A DNA stretch of 64,000 nt from Haladaptatus sp. R4 (GCF_001625445.1 NZ_LWHG01000029.1:1-64000); one strand, 5' to 3'. Positions 18,410-27,893 are shown, counted from the first letter of the stretch. The notes: generated by a model from the sequence alone, not told the origin. Translations and numbers: made by a program.

Positions 18410-18967
18410 TCACGATGAATCGACATCGTCCGGTTGTGTCCCGACGCCGTCGGGCCATCCCGGTGGTACCGCCGCGCTCGGTTCCGCGAACGCTCGTTTG
18501 AGTACCATCGGCGTCCGTTCGAGCGAGAGCACTAAATCGCCGTCCTGATTGAACGCACGGAGCTCCGTCGTGACGATTCCGACGTGTTCGCGCGACTCGC
18601 TTTCGCGTTTGTTCAGTATCTCGCTCTCCGCGAAGATGGTGTCGCCGTGGAAGACTGGTGCGTGATGGCGAACTTCGTCGTAGCCGAGGTTCGCCGTCGC
18701 GTTGACGGAGATATCGATGACGCTCATTCCGACCGCGAGGGCGATGACGAACGTCCCGTCGACGAGTCGTTCGCCGAACTCCGTCTCGGCGGCGTACGCT
18801 TCGTTGAAATGCATCGGATTGCAGTTCATCGTGACGTTCGTGAACCAGACGTTATCCGTTTCGGTCACCGTTCGTCCAAACGGGTGCTTGTACACGTCGC
18901 CCACGGTGAAATCCTCGAAATATCGCCCGTGCCAGCCAGCAACGAGGCGTCTATCGTTCTCGCTCAT
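18410..18967 (-). CDS. MaoC family (hot-dog fold) dehydratase
   Basis: 185-residue hot-dog protein of the MaoC/R-specific enoyl-CoA hydratase type. The segment FTVGDVYKHPFGRTVTETD leads into the hydratase helix NVTMNCNPMHFNEAYA, where the Asn/His pair occupies the place of the catalytic D-x4-H motif of R-hydratases. The substitution of the usual Asp by Asn in NCNPMH suits the mesaconyl-CoA/methylmalyl-CoA branch as much as classic hydratases. It stands alone, so the acyl-CoA substrate is unknown. Confidence 0.8.
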   Translation of the reverse strand: MSENDRRLVAGWHGRYFEDFTVGDVYKHPFGRTVTETDNVWFTNVTMNCNPMHFNEAYAAETEFGERLVDGTFVIALAVGMSVIDISVNATANLGYDEVRHHAPVFHGDTIFAESEILNKRESESREHVGIVTTELRAFNQDGDLVLSLERTPMVLKRAFAEPSAAVPPGWPDGVGTQPDDVDSS

Positions 18968-19201
18968 CGTTCAGTTGGCTATGCGACCGAGAGCATACTA
19001 AAACGAACGACTCCCCTAGCGTCCGCTCTCCATCTACTACCGGGATAGTACGGACTCACCGGAAAATGATTGTCGTCGAAAATCTCCCTCGTATCTACTC
19101 CTTATCGCGAGAACTACTTAAACGAACTCGGTCGGTGATCGTTGCCCTGTTCGACGCGGATCGACTCGTCGCGGTCCGGCCTTCGATGCCGGATGGATCG
19201 T

Positions 19202-19624
19202 TCACCCCCACGTCCACCGTGAATCGAGGACGTAGCGGTAGACGCCACTGATCATGATCGCGACGGCGTTCGCCAGCAGATAGAGAATCTCGCCGCTGTT
19301 GACGAGCACATAGAGGATCCCGAGTTGGATGGGGATCGCCGACCCGCGGACGACGTTCGTTTTGAGTAACCCGGCGAGATAGTCGCTCGTGGTCGAATTT
19401 CGAGTCGCGCGGAACGTCCAGGCGTTGTTGAGCGAGTACTGAAACAGGATCGTGATCTCGATGGCGATTGCCGCGCCGAGCAAGTAGTTGAGACCGGCTT
19501 TGTCGACGAACATCCAAAGCAGAACGATTTGCACTCCCGCAGCGACTGCTCCGACGGCGACGAACCGTCGTAACTGGGGGAAGAGCGGGCCGCGCCGGAG
19601 ATCGCGAAGAGGTTCCCGAAGCAT
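19202..19624 (-). CDS. GtrA family membrane protein
   Basis: About 140 residues with four membrane segments, characteristic of GtrA-type proteins thought to carry lipid-linked sugars across the membrane. The Arg-rich cytoplasmic start (RRFVAVGAVAAGVQIVLLW), the FQYSLNNAWTFR motif between helices 2 and 3 and the terminal YVLDSRWTWG are diagnostic. The start MLREPLRD at 19624 was chosen; a start at 19726 adds 34 residues without membrane character. It has no operon partner. Confidence 0.82.
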   Translation of the reverse strand: MLREPLRDLRRGPLFPQLRRFVAVGAVAAGVQIVLLWMFVDKAGLNYLLGAAIAIEITILFQYSLNNAWTFRATRNSTTSDYLAGLLKTNVVRGSAIPIQLGILYVLVNSGEILYLLANAVAIMISGVYRYVLDSRWTWG

Positions 19625-19824
19625 ATTTCGGTACCGAGTGGTTCGGACCGTGTATTCCTGTCGTTTCTCTCCCGCTCGAACGCCCGTGGAAGCGACGGGA
19701 AATCCGAAGCGCCATTCGATGGTCATCCAATTATCTGACGGTTTTCATCCCTAACACACCTGATAATCGAAGGTATCGAATATTTTGCCAAAGATTTGTG
19801 GTGGTCCCATTCCATACCTCGCCT

Positions 19825-20055
19825 ATGACGGACACACACGACGAACTGCTACAACAGTTGAACGAGATGCAGGCGGCACGCGGTATCGACCCCGATACGC
19901 GGAAAGTGATCGGTGCCCTCAGCGAAACGGTTCACACGCTCGGCGAGGAGATCGACGATCTCCAAGCGCGCGTGAATGAGTTGGAGGCGCGCGCCGCGAA
20001 AGACGAACGCTCCGAGGACGACGAGAAAAAGCAGGCGTGGTATTCGGAGCGCTAA
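19825..20055 (+). CDS. Small coiled-coil protein
   Basis: 76 residues, highly charged. Heptad-like Leu/Val spacing runs from about residue 25 to 60 (TVHTLGEEIDDLQARVNELEARA), predicting a coiled coil. No catalytic motif or family recognised. The composition is typical of short conserved haloarchaeal proteins. The ATG at 19825 was preferred to an upstream GTG because the added residues are not haloarchaeal in character. Confidence 0.65.
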   Translation: MTDTHDELLQQLNEMQAARGIDPDTRKVIGALSETVHTLGEEIDDLQARVNELEARAAKDERSEDDEKKQAWYSER

Positions 20056-20392
20056 CCGACATACGCGTCCCTCGCTCGCGTTCCTATCCCCCATCCCATT
20101 CCCACTTCCCACCCCTCACCCGTGTCCCCGACCGAGTGATGGGGAGTCCTCGTAGCGGTGAGTGGAATTCGACTGCGGCGTATCGGAACGACTGTCTCGC
20201 CCCGTCCACATGCCACGCCGTTTGGCCGACTTCGATACCCGACAGGGATTACCGCGCACGGGAATTCCGGGTGTGATGATCGTCCGAATTCATCGTCTTT
20301 TCTTCTACGATCCGTTGGGTAGTGGTATCATTTCACATCGAAAACCCATGGGCACAGTCTTTATCATACGACTCGACAATCGCCCCCTACGA
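20056..20392. other. Intergenic stretch with pyrimidine-rich tract and promoter
   Basis: 337 bases. A C/T tract at about 20078-20122 follows the small coiled-coil gene and may end its transcript. Near 20357-20366 TCTTTATCA lies about 30 bases before the next ATG, well placed as a TATA element for a leaderless message. Confidence 0.35.
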
Positions 20393-21595
20393 ATGGACCC
20401 CCAGATTTCCCGCCGCCGCTTCCTCCAAATAGGGGCAACATCGTCTTCTATCGGGCTTGCTGGCTGTAATTCGTGGTCCGCCTCGCGCGGCGATGGAACG
20501 AAACGAACTGCGTCAGGGAGTACAACCACCTCGCGCGAATCGAACTCGAATCCGGATGCGGTCGACGTTCGCGGTGCCATCTATATTCCGGCACGGGCGT
20601 TCAACCGGTACCAGATGTGGCGGGAGTACGATCCCGCGGTCATCGAACGCGATCTCGGTTACGCCGCCAGTCTGAACCTCAACGCCATCAGAACGTGGTT
20701 GAGTTACGAGTTCTGGGTGGAGGACCGCGACGCACACGAAGAGCGGTTGGAACATTTCCTCGAAACCGCGGAGACGTACGGACTCCGCGTTCTTCTCGGA
20801 TTGTTCGATAGCATCGGTGAGGAACCCACCTTCGAGAACCTGTACGACACGGGCCTTTTCACCGGCGTTCAAACGTTCTCTCCGTCGACGAGGACGATGC
20901 TCGACAAGCAACTCTGGGATACCCCGCGCGAGTTCATCCGGTGGTTCATGACCCGATACGGGAGCGACGAACGGTTGCTCGCCATCGAACTCTCGAACGA
21001 ACCGGGGTGGCGGAAGGCGTCCCGGAAGTTCGTCGAGGCGATGGCGAAGGTACTGACGCTCCATCGGGGTTCGGTTCCGCTCACGATGGGTTCCACTAGT
21101 CTCGCGAACAACGCCGAGTATCTCGACTGGGGGATGGACATCCTCCAGTTCCATTACAACTTCGTCAAGACGCCATCGTTGTTCCGCCGTGTGCTCCAAC
21201 AGGCGGCGCTGACGAAAGTTCAGCAAGAAAGCCAAGTGTGGCTCTCCGAATGGCAACGGGTCCGTCCGGGCGATGGATTTTTCGCGGACGTAAGCGGCGA
21301 GGCGCGCTTCCCGGATTACGCGTCGCTCGCCCCGCTCATCCACGAAGCGAACGTCGGGAACTTCTTCTGGTCGCTGATGGTACGGCCAGCCTCGGAGCTC
21401 CATTTCCGGCGTCAAGGCGTGGTGAACGGCCTGTTTCACGAAGACGGCGCGGTCTGGAGTCTCGACGACGCCCGTGCCATCAAGGCGATGTCCGGCGACC
21501 CGTCGTTCGACGGGACGGAACGGAAGGAGTATCCGCAGTGGATGTCCGCGATGGAGGATTCGGCGGTACCGCTGACGGGCCCCCATCCGAGGTGA
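20393..21595 (+). CDS. GH5-like (cellulase/mannanase clan) Tat lipoprotein
   Basis: 400-residue exported protein. MDPQISRRRFLQIG is a Tat signal and GLAGC the lipobox; a Ser/Thr linker precedes a TIM-barrel of about residues 60-380. The acid/base glutamate is seen in LAIELSNEPGW and the nucleophile in VWLSEWQRV, the two strand-end Glu positions of clan GH-A. The substrate, a beta-mannan- or glucan-like polymer, is not determined. It would act on the outer face of the membrane. It stands alone. Confidence 0.75.
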   Translation: MDPQISRRRFLQIGATSSSIGLAGCNSWSASRGDGTKRTASGSTTTSRESNSNPDAVDVRGAIYIPARAFNRYQMWREYDPAVIERDLGYAASLNLNAIRTWLSYEFWVEDRDAHEERLEHFLETAETYGLRVLLGLFDSIGEEPTFENLYDTGLFTGVQTFSPSTRTMLDKQLWDTPREFIRWFMTRYGSDERLLAIELSNEPGWRKASRKFVEAMAKVLTLHRGSVPLTMGSTSLANNAEYLDWGMDILQFHYNFVKTPSLFRRVLQQAALTKVQQESQVWLSEWQRVRPGDGFFADVSGEARFPDYASLAPLIHEANVGNFFWSLMVRPASELHFRRQGVVNGLFHEDGAVWSLDDARAIKAMSGDPSFDGTERKEYPQWMSAMEDSAVPLTGPHPR

Positions 21596-21693
21596 CCTGC
21601 GCTGGTTGCGCGATACAATCCGTGGTGCTCAACGCTTGCGAACGGATGGAACGTACCCATGGTTTAACGGAGCTTCGTTACGTCCATTGAACG

Positions 21694-21966
21694 ATGGAAA
21701 ACCCCGAATTCGAGGAATTGCAGGAGCGCGCGTCCGAAGCGGTCACTGGAGACGAACTCAGGTCCGTCTACGTCGGACTCGTTCACCACGGTGGCGAACA
21801 GGAGTACTACTTCGGAAACGATGTCGAGGAAAACGAGGAGTTACAGGAGATGACCGCCGTCCAACTGGGGATGTTGCTTCGAGTGATCGCGGACCGTTCC
21901 GATGCCACCGCGGCCGAGATAGCGGACGCCGCGGTAGACCACGCCGCTCAAATGCAACTCCAGTGA
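21694..21966 (+). CDS. Small conserved acidic protein
   Basis: 90 residues, rich in Glu, with alternating helices and a short aromatic strand (GEQEYYFGNDVEE). No signal peptide or membrane segment. It resembles other short haloarchaeal proteins of unknown function, and no domain can be named. It is tail to tail with the FAD oxidase gene, 24 bases away. Confidence 0.65.
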   Translation: MENPEFEELQERASEAVTGDELRSVYVGLVHHGGEQEYYFGNDVEENEELQEMTAVQLGMLLRVIADRSDATAAEIADAAVDHAAQMQLQ

Positions 21967-21990
21967 ACACGGACAAGCGAAGCGCCCGCT

Positions 21991-23384
21991 CTATTCGGAC
22001 TCGTCCGAAGGCGGGATGATCTTTCCGGGATTCAGGATATCGTTCGGGTCGAGCGCCTCCTTGATCGCTCTCATCGCGCCGATTGCGGCCTCGCCGTGTT
22101 CCGACTCCATGAATTTCCGCTTTCCCACGCCGATGCCGTGCTCACCGGTCGCCGTCCCGTCGAGCATGATCGCACGTTCGACGAGTTCGGAGTACGCCTC
22201 ACCGGCGCGGGCGGCCTCATTCGGGTCGTCGTAGTTCGCCAGCACGAAGTAGTGGAGGTTACCGTCCCCGGCTGACCGAAGCAGGGAATCGGGAAATCGT
22301 ACTCCTCGGCGACTGAGACGACCTCGGAGATCATCTCCGGATACCGACTGATGGGGACCGTCACGTCGCCGGGCGGTCCGATGTCGAGGTCCGGATCGTA
22401 CTCCTTTGCCGCATAGGTGATGTCCTTGCGGGCTTGCCAGAGTCGTTCCATCTCCTCCCCCGAGGCGATTTCCATCCGTTCGAGGTCGTGCGCTTCGAAG
22501 ACGTTCCGACAGAACTCGATTTCCTCCTCGATGCCGTGATTGGCATGGAACTCGACGAACACCATCGGTCGCTCGGGTAGATCGGTATCCGAGTAATCGT
22601 TCGCCAGCATCGCCGTCTGGTCGTCGATCAGTTCGATCTTCGCCACGTCCACTCCCGAAGTCACGGCGTCGGAAATCGCCTCGGTGGCGTCGTTCAACGT
22701 CGGGAAGACGGCACGACCGCCCTTCACCTGCTCGGGCCGCCCGGCGAGTTCGAGCGTTGCTCGCGTGATGATCCCCAACGTCCCCTCGCTTCCGATGAGT
22801 AGTTCCTTCAGGTTGTACCCGCTGGAGGTTTTGGCCGCCTTGCTTCCGGCCTCGATGACGGACCCGTCCGACAACACCACTTCCAATTCGAGTACCCAAT
22901 CGGCTACTTCCCCGTATTTGACCGTCTGTTGTCCGGACGCATCGGTGGCGATCATCCCTCCGATCGTGGAAATGGCTCCGGAGGAGGGGAGCGGCGGGAA
23001 GAACAGTCCGTATCGTTCGAGAGCTTCGTTGATATCGTCGCCGATGACGCCCGCTTCGACGTCGATCTGGAGGTCGTCGGGACGTATCTCCCGAACGGCG
23101 TCCATCCGCGTGGTGTCGATGCTGATGCCTCCCCGAACCGGCGTGGCGTTGTGTTCAAGCCCCGTGCCCGCAGCGTAGGGCGTAACTGGAACACCGTGGC
23201 GGTTCGCCGCCTCGACGACCGAAGCGACGTCCGCGGTGGATTCGGCAAAGACGACGCTGTCCGGTTCGGTCTCGTCCTCTTCGCGGGTTCCGAAGTCGCC
23301 GGCGTGGTTTCCCCGGTCGGATCGGCTTTGCGAGACGGTTCCCTCTAACGCGAGATCCGCAAGAAACGAACAATCGTACGCCAT
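21991..23384 (-). CDS. GlcD/D-lactate dehydrogenase-type FAD-linked oxidase (frameshifted)
   Basis: FAD-binding PCMH-type oxidase acting on 2-hydroxy acids such as lactate or glycolate. The FAD domain is seen in VTPYAAGTGLEHNATP and PPLPSSGAISTIGGMIATDASGQ, the C-terminal FAD-oxidase domain in the GDGNLHY motif and the family tail ATGEHGIGVGKR...LDPNDILNPGK. The frame breaks near 22275: PIPCFG should be followed by H-AGDGNLHY, and one base of the His codon is missing. The gene is divergent from the sugar-acid operon, and the nearby Lut-type proteins suggest one lactate- or hydroxyacid-oxidising locus. Confidence 0.85.
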
Positions 23385-23567
23385 GGGAGAAAGACGGGAG
23401 GAGGCGGTATAAACCCCCGACTAAGCGGTAGATCTGGGACCGATGATCTCCACGGGAATCTCACACCGACCCCTCACCCGGAAATTATACGAAATCTGCC
23501 AAATATTTGCATAACGTAGGAACTATAGATGCGATATTCTCGGAACTACTAGTATATTTCCCTCGCG

Positions 23568-23583
23568 GGACGACATTTCGTCC
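23568..23583. promoter_or_regulatory. Palindrome copy 1, GGACGA-N4-TCGTCC
   Basis: GGACGA CATT TCGTCC is a perfect six-base inverted repeat with four-base spacing, matching the second copy at 23712-23729. Candidate operator; the regulator is not known. Confidence 0.5.
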
Positions 23584-23711
23584 GTACGATATCGGGTACG
23601 TACTGCCGACTACCCGTTCAGTGGCCGTCGAATATGTCGTTCCGTGCCGCGTCGTCTCGTGTTGGCGATGAATCGGCCGCCGGGCCGCCCCGTCCCGATG
23701 CAGAATAGTTC

Positions 23712-23729
23712 GGGACGAGAGTTCGTCCC
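23712..23729. promoter_or_regulatory. Palindrome copy 2, GGGACGA-N4-TCGTCCC
   Basis: GGGACGA GAGT TCGTCCC is a perfect seven-base inverted repeat, about 25 bases upstream of the TATA-like box of the enolase-superfamily gene. This is the position where haloarchaeal activators usually bind. Confidence 0.55.
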
Positions 23730-23786
23730 CATTCGTTACTGGAGTGACGAAAAAGATTTTATACGGCCTTCCCGGAATCAGGTACT

Positions 23787-24962
23787 GTGGGACCAGAAAT
23801 AACGAAGATAGTGAGTACGGAGTTCGCCTACCCGTTGGAGGACGTCGGCACCGACGAACACGGCTTCAACCTCGTCTACGAACCGGGAACGACGACGGAA
23901 CGGAAACTGTTCGCCGTCGAAGTTCAGACGGACACCGGCATCTCGGGCGAGTACATCGGCGGGAACTCCCCGGGGGCCGCACAGTACAACACCGTCGCCG
24001 ACTATCTCGTCGGCAAGAACCCGCTCGAACGAGAAAAACATTGGAGCGAGGTCAAGCGCGCGCTGCGGAAGTACGACCGGATGGGAATTGGCCCCATCGA
24101 CATCGCGCTGTGGGACTTCGCGGGCAAGTACTACGACGCCCCGATTCACGAACTCCTCGGAACGTACCGCGAACGCATTCCGGCCTACGCCTCCACCTAC
24201 CACGGCGACGAGAACGGGGGTCTCGACTCCCCCGAAGCGTTCGCCGATTTCGCCGAGGAGTGCCGGGAACGCGGCTTCCCCGGCTACAAGATTCACGGCT
24301 GGGGCGGCGGCGACACCTCCCGCGACCTCAGCCGCGAAATCGACGCCGTTCACGCGGTGGGCGAGCGCGTCGGCGACGAGATGGACCTGATGCACGACCC
24401 GGCCTGCGAACTCGAAACGTTCGCTGACGCGCTCAAACTCGGCCGCGCGCTCGACGAGGAGGGGTTCTTCTGGTACGAGGACCCCTTCCGCGACGGCGGC
24501 ATCTCACAGCACGCACACCGAAAGCTCCGACAGTCGCTCGATACCCCGATACTCCAGACGGAACACGTTCGCGGCCTCGAACCCGCGGCCGACTTCGTCG
24601 CGAACGAGGCGACCGACTTCGTCCGCGCCGACCCCGAGTACGACGGCGGCATCACGGGTGCGATGAAGCGCGCCCGTATGGCCGAGAGTTTCGGACTCGA
24701 CGTGGAGTTTCACGCACCCGGTCCGGCACAGCGACACTGCATCGCCGCGACGCGGAACTCGAACTACTACGAGATGGCGCTCGTCCATCCGAACTGCCAG
24801 AACACCCAACCGCCGGTGTATCTGGGCGAGTACTCCGACATGATCGACGCCGTCGATGACGACGGCACGGTTCCGGTTCCGGACGGCCCCGGACTCGGCG
24901 TGGAGTACGATTGGGACTACGTCGAATCGAACGCCACCGGAAGCGTGCACGTGTACGAATAA
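23787..24962 (+). CDS. Enolase-superfamily (mandelate racemase/muconate lactonizing type) sugar-acid dehydratase
   Basis: 391-residue TIM-barrel enzyme with the superfamily N-terminal capping domain. Visible active-site positions are Lys and His in GYKIHGWG, the metal ligands in LMHDPAC and FWYEDPF, TEHVRG, and the base histidine region in VEFHAPGPAQRHC. Members abstract a proton alpha to a carboxylate and here probably dehydrate an aldonate to a 2-keto-3-deoxy acid. The GTG start is supported by a TATA-like box 25-30 bases upstream. It heads a rightward cluster with Lut-type and UxaA-type genes. The exact sugar acid is not determined. Confidence 0.82.
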   Translation: MGPEITKIVSTEFAYPLEDVGTDEHGFNLVYEPGTTTERKLFAVEVQTDTGISGEYIGGNSPGAAQYNTVADYLVGKNPLEREKHWSEVKRALRKYDRMGIGPIDIALWDFAGKYYDAPIHELLGTYRERIPAYASTYHGDENGGLDSPEAFADFAEECRERGFPGYKIHGWGGGDTSRDLSREIDAVHAVGERVGDEMDLMHDPACELETFADALKLGRALDEEGFFWYEDPFRDGGISQHAHRKLRQSLDTPILQTEHVRGLEPAADFVANEATDFVRADPEYDGGITGAMKRARMAESFGLDVEFHAPGPAQRHCIAATRNSNYYEMALVHPNCQNTQPPVYLGEYSDMIDAVDDDGTVPVPDGPGLGVEYDWDYVESNATGSVHVYE

Positions 24963-25058
24963 GACGCCTCACCGATTTCCTTTTCCTCGTCCATCGACGG
25001 GTGATAGTATATCGCCGCCAGGAGAATGGTTATTAGGCCATCTCCACAAGGTCCGTGC

Positions 25059-25568
25059 ATGCCAACGGAATCGACCACGGCGTTCGAATCGTCGCTCCGG
25101 AACCTCGACGTTCCGTGTACGGTGACGACCGTCGATGATTTCCCCGACGCGTTGGACGAGGTCATCGAACGGCCCGCCGTCGGCGTTGACCTGGATATCG
25201 ACGGCGTCTCGCTCGACGACGCCGACGTGACGCGCTCACCCTCGACGGGACAACTAGCGGATGCGAAAACGGGTATCACGCCCGCCGCGCTCGGCGTGGC
25301 GGCCCACGGAAGTCTGGTGCTCCAATCGACCCCTGACGGAACCGAACCTGTGAGCCTCTATCCCCCACGCCACGTCGCCGTGGTCCGCGAGAGCGACATC
25401 GTCCCCGACGTACGCGACGCCCTCGATTGGCTCGACGGCGAGTTCGAGGAGGGTCTGCGCTCCGCCGTGTTCGCCACCGGCGTCAGCGCCACCGGCGACA
25501 TGGGTGCGCTCGTGGAGGGCGTGCACGGTCCCGCCGAAGTCCGCGTCATCGTCGTGGAGGGTCGCTAG
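25059..25568 (+). CDS. lutC: LUD-domain protein (LutC-like)
   Basis: 169-residue LUD-fold protein of the LutC/YkgG type, the small subunit of iron-sulfur lactate-utilisation complexes. Typical features are the strand AALGVAAHGSLVL and the tail GDMGALVEGVHGPAEVRVIVV. The start at 25059 was chosen because TTATTA lies about 30 bases before it; an upstream ATG at 25026 would sit on that box. Its stop codon directly abuts the LutB start at 25569. Confidence 0.85.
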   Translation: MPTESTTAFESSLRNLDVPCTVTTVDDFPDALDEVIERPAVGVDLDIDGVSLDDADVTRSPSTGQLADAKTGITPAALGVAAHGSLVLQSTPDGTEPVSLYPPRHVAVVRESDIVPDVRDALDWLDGEFEEGLRSAVFATGVSATGDMGALVEGVHGPAEVRVIVVEGR

Positions 25569-26816
25569 ATGAGCGGCGAACTTCGACGGGAGAAAGCGGC
25601 CAATATTCGACATCTGTTGGAGACGGAAGGTGAGAGCGTTCAGGAGAACACGACGCATTTCAACGAGGGTCGATACGACGCCGTCGAGGAGTTCGCCGGG
25701 TACGAGGGGGTTCGAGAGGAAGCCCGCGCCATCAAGGAGGACGCCATCGACCGGCTTCCGGAACTGATCGAGACCCTCCGCGAATCCGTCGAGAGGAACG
25801 GCGGTCACCTGTACGTCGCGGACGACGCGGCGGACGCGAACGCGTACATCCGAGACGTGGTCGACGAGGCCGACGCCGATTCCGTCGTGAAGAGCAAGTC
25901 GATGACGACGGAGGAACTCGAAGTCAACGACGCACTGGAAGCGGACGACGTCGACGTCTGGGAGACCGACCTCGGCGAGTTCGTCGTCCAGATAGCCGAT
26001 GAAGCGCCCTCCCATCTCATCGGACCGTCGTTCCACCGGACGACCGACGACGTCGCCGACCTCTTCAACGAGTACTTCGACCCGGACGAACCGTTCGAGA
26101 CGGCCGAACAGTTGACCGACTTCGCCCGGGACTACCTCGGGGAGCGAATCCGCGACGCCGACGTCGGCATGACCGGCGCGAACTTCGTGCTGGCCGATTC
26201 GGGCACTATCACGCTCGTTACCAACGAGGGAAACGCCAGAAAGTGTGCCGTCACGCCCGACACCCACGTCGCCGTCACCGGCGTCGAGAAGGTCATCCCG
26301 TCGCTCGCCGAACTCGGGCCGTTCGTCGAACTCATCGCCCGGTCGGCCACGGGACAGGACATCGCCCAATACGTCTCGCTGTTCAGTCCGCCGACCGACT
26401 CGCCCACGTTGGATTTCGAACACCCCGACGAACCGGGATTCGGACGCCAGCGTGAACGCGATTTCCACCTCGTCCTCATCGACAACGGTCGCATGGCGAT
26501 GCGCGAGGACGACCAACTCCGCGAGACGCTGTACTGCATCCGGTGCGGTGCCTGTGCCAACTCCTGTGCGAACTTCCAGCACGTCGGCGGCCACGCCTTC
26601 GGCGGCGAGACGTACACCGGCGGCATCGCGACGGGGTGGGAAACCGGGGTCCACGGCATCGACAGCGCCGCCGAGTTCAACGACCTCTGTACCGGTTGCT
26701 CGCGCTGTGTCAACGCCTGCCCGGTGAAGATCGACATCCCGTGGATAAACACCGTCGTCCGCGACAGGCTCAATCACGACCACGACTCCTCGGAGTTCGA
26801 CTTCCTCGTCGAGTGA
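25569..26816 (+). CDS. lutB: LUD/4Fe-4S protein (LutB-like)
   Basis: 415 residues. The N-terminal LUD domain (about 20-300) contains VVKSKSMTTEELEVND and TGANFVLADSGTI. The C-terminal ferredoxin part has two cysteine clusters, CIRCGACANSC at 323-333 and CTGCSRCVNAC at 374-384, for two 4Fe-4S centres. In LutABC complexes this subunit helps oxidise L-lactate to pyruvate. A TGA ends it, and the next frame continues in the same phase with no gap, so LutB and the following CCG protein may be one fused polypeptide interrupted by a point change. Confidence 0.85.
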   Translation: MSGELRREKAANIRHLLETEGESVQENTTHFNEGRYDAVEEFAGYEGVREEARAIKEDAIDRLPELIETLRESVERNGGHLYVADDAADANAYIRDVVDEADADSVVKSKSMTTEELEVNDALEADDVDVWETDLGEFVVQIADEAPSHLIGPSFHRTTDDVADLFNEYFDPDEPFETAEQLTDFARDYLGERIRDADVGMTGANFVLADSGTITLVTNEGNARKCAVTPDTHVAVTGVEKVIPSLAELGPFVELIARSATGQDIAQYVSLFSPPTDSPTLDFEHPDEPGFGRQRERDFHLVLIDNGRMAMREDDQLRETLYCIRCGACANSCANFQHVGGHAFGGETYTGGIATGWETGVHGIDSAAEFNDLCTGCSRCVNACPVKIDIPWINTVVRDRLNHDHDSSEFDFLVE

Positions 26817-27773
26817 TTGACGCCCGACGAGGAACCCGCGGGTCTCGACCTGCAGAAACGCGCGTTCGGCAACTTCGAGACGCTGGCGAAGGTGGCGAGC
26901 AAGACTGCACCGGTCTCGAACCGACTGCTCGACTCCTCGCCCGTCAAGGCCGCGATGGGTCGAATCGCGGGTATCGACAGGCGACGCGACTTGCCGACCT
27001 TCCGGGGCGAGTCGCTCGTCGAGTGGTTCGCGGCGCGAGGCGGCAGTCACGTCCGCGACGCCGACCGAACCGCCGTCCTCTACCCCGACGTGTACACGAA
27101 CTACGTCCTCGTGGAGCGCGGGAAGGCGGCGGTTTCCCTGCTCGAATCGCTCGGCGTCGAAGTCGTCGTGCCGGACGTCCCCGGAAGCGGTCGCGCGCCG
27201 CTCTCACAGGGGATGATAGACACGGCCGCGTCGAAGTCCCGACGCGTGTTCGACGGACTCCGTCGGCACATCGACCGGGACCGCGACGTCGTCGTCATCG
27301 AACCCAGCGACCTCGCGATGTTCAGGCGGGAGTACGAGAAACTGCTTCCCGCTCACGCCTACGAAACGCTCTCGGAGAACAGCTACGAGGTCCTCGAATA
27401 CGTTTTCGGCCTGCTGGAGAACGGTGCCGACGCGGACGCTCTCGCGCGTTCCGACTCCAAACTCGCCTATCACAGCCACTGCCAACAGCGGACGTTGGGA
27501 CTCGACGTGTACACGGAAGCCGTCTTCGAACGACTCGGGTACGACGTCGTCACCTCGGACGTGGAGTGCTGTGGCATGGCCGGGAGTTTCGGCTACAAAT
27601 CGGAGTACTACGAGTTGAGCATGGACGTCGGGGAGACGCTCCGCGACCAGTTCGCGGACGAAACCGACCGAACCATCGTCGCCTCCGGTACCTCCTGTAC
27701 GGAACAGCTCACGGACCTCCTGACCGCCGACGTTCGACACCCCGTCGAGATTCTCGCGGACTCCGTCCGATAG
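26817..27773 (+). CDS. CCG-domain iron-sulfur oxidoreductase (LutA/GlpC-like)
   Basis: 318 residues if started at the TTG directly after the LutB stop. It carries a first CCG-like module (VLYPDVYTNYVLVERG onward) and a complete second one with HSHCQQRTLGLD and the hallmark SDVECCGMAGSFG. Such domains bind non-cubane clusters in heterodisulfide reductase HdrB, GlpC and LutA. It is in the same reading frame as LutB with only a TGA between them. Either it is the separate LutA-like subunit using a rare TTG start, or it is the C-terminal part of a LUD-4Fe4S-CCG fusion. Function as electron-transfer partner for hydroxyacid oxidation follows from the family. Confidence 0.75.
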   Translation: MTPDEEPAGLDLQKRAFGNFETLAKVASKTAPVSNRLLDSSPVKAAMGRIAGIDRRRDLPTFRGESLVEWFAARGGSHVRDADRTAVLYPDVYTNYVLVERGKAAVSLLESLGVEVVVPDVPGSGRAPLSQGMIDTAASKSRRVFDGLRRHIDRDRDVVVIEPSDLAMFRREYEKLLPAHAYETLSENSYEVLEYVFGLLENGADADALARSDSKLAYHSHCQQRTLGLDVYTEAVFERLGYDVVTSDVECCGMAGSFGYKSEYYELSMDVGETLRDQFADETDRTIVASGTSCTEQLTDLLTADVRHPVEILADSVR

Positions 27774-27893
27774 CGACCCGGGAGACGAGGTTCGCCGTTT
27801 CGACTTCGATACCGTCGAACGGCGTTGTTCCTGTATTTTCACCGAATAATGGGGTAAAAGCTATTGCGGACTCCGAACAACGAAGTAGCCGTA

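Larger units (their letters stand above)
23385..23786. promoter_or_regulatory. Divergent control region with paired palindromes
   Basis: 402 bases between the FAD oxidase and the sugar-acid operon. It contains two copies of the same inverted repeat (23568-23583 and 23712-23729), a wider overlapping one (GTCCCGA at 23692-23698 against TCGGGAC at 23710-23716), and TTTTATACGG near 23757, 25-30 bases before the GTG start at 23787, consistent with a leaderless transcript. Confidence 0.55.

Noticed and set aside
11366-21628. Shared 13-mer CAATCCGTGGTGC at 11366 and about 21616
   Set aside because: Pairs of identical 13-mers are expected by chance in 64 kb, and the two contexts share nothing else.
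23575-23595. Copy of the sugar-region palindrome near 23580 (TCCGTACGATATCGGG)
   Set aside because: Half-sites and spacing do not match TCCGA-N5-TCGGA.
25254-27050. 598-residue open frame on the minus strand
   Set aside because: It lies fully antisense to the LutC/LutB/CCG genes, has no domain, and has the Val/Arg/Asp-rich composition typical of G/C-driven shadow frames.
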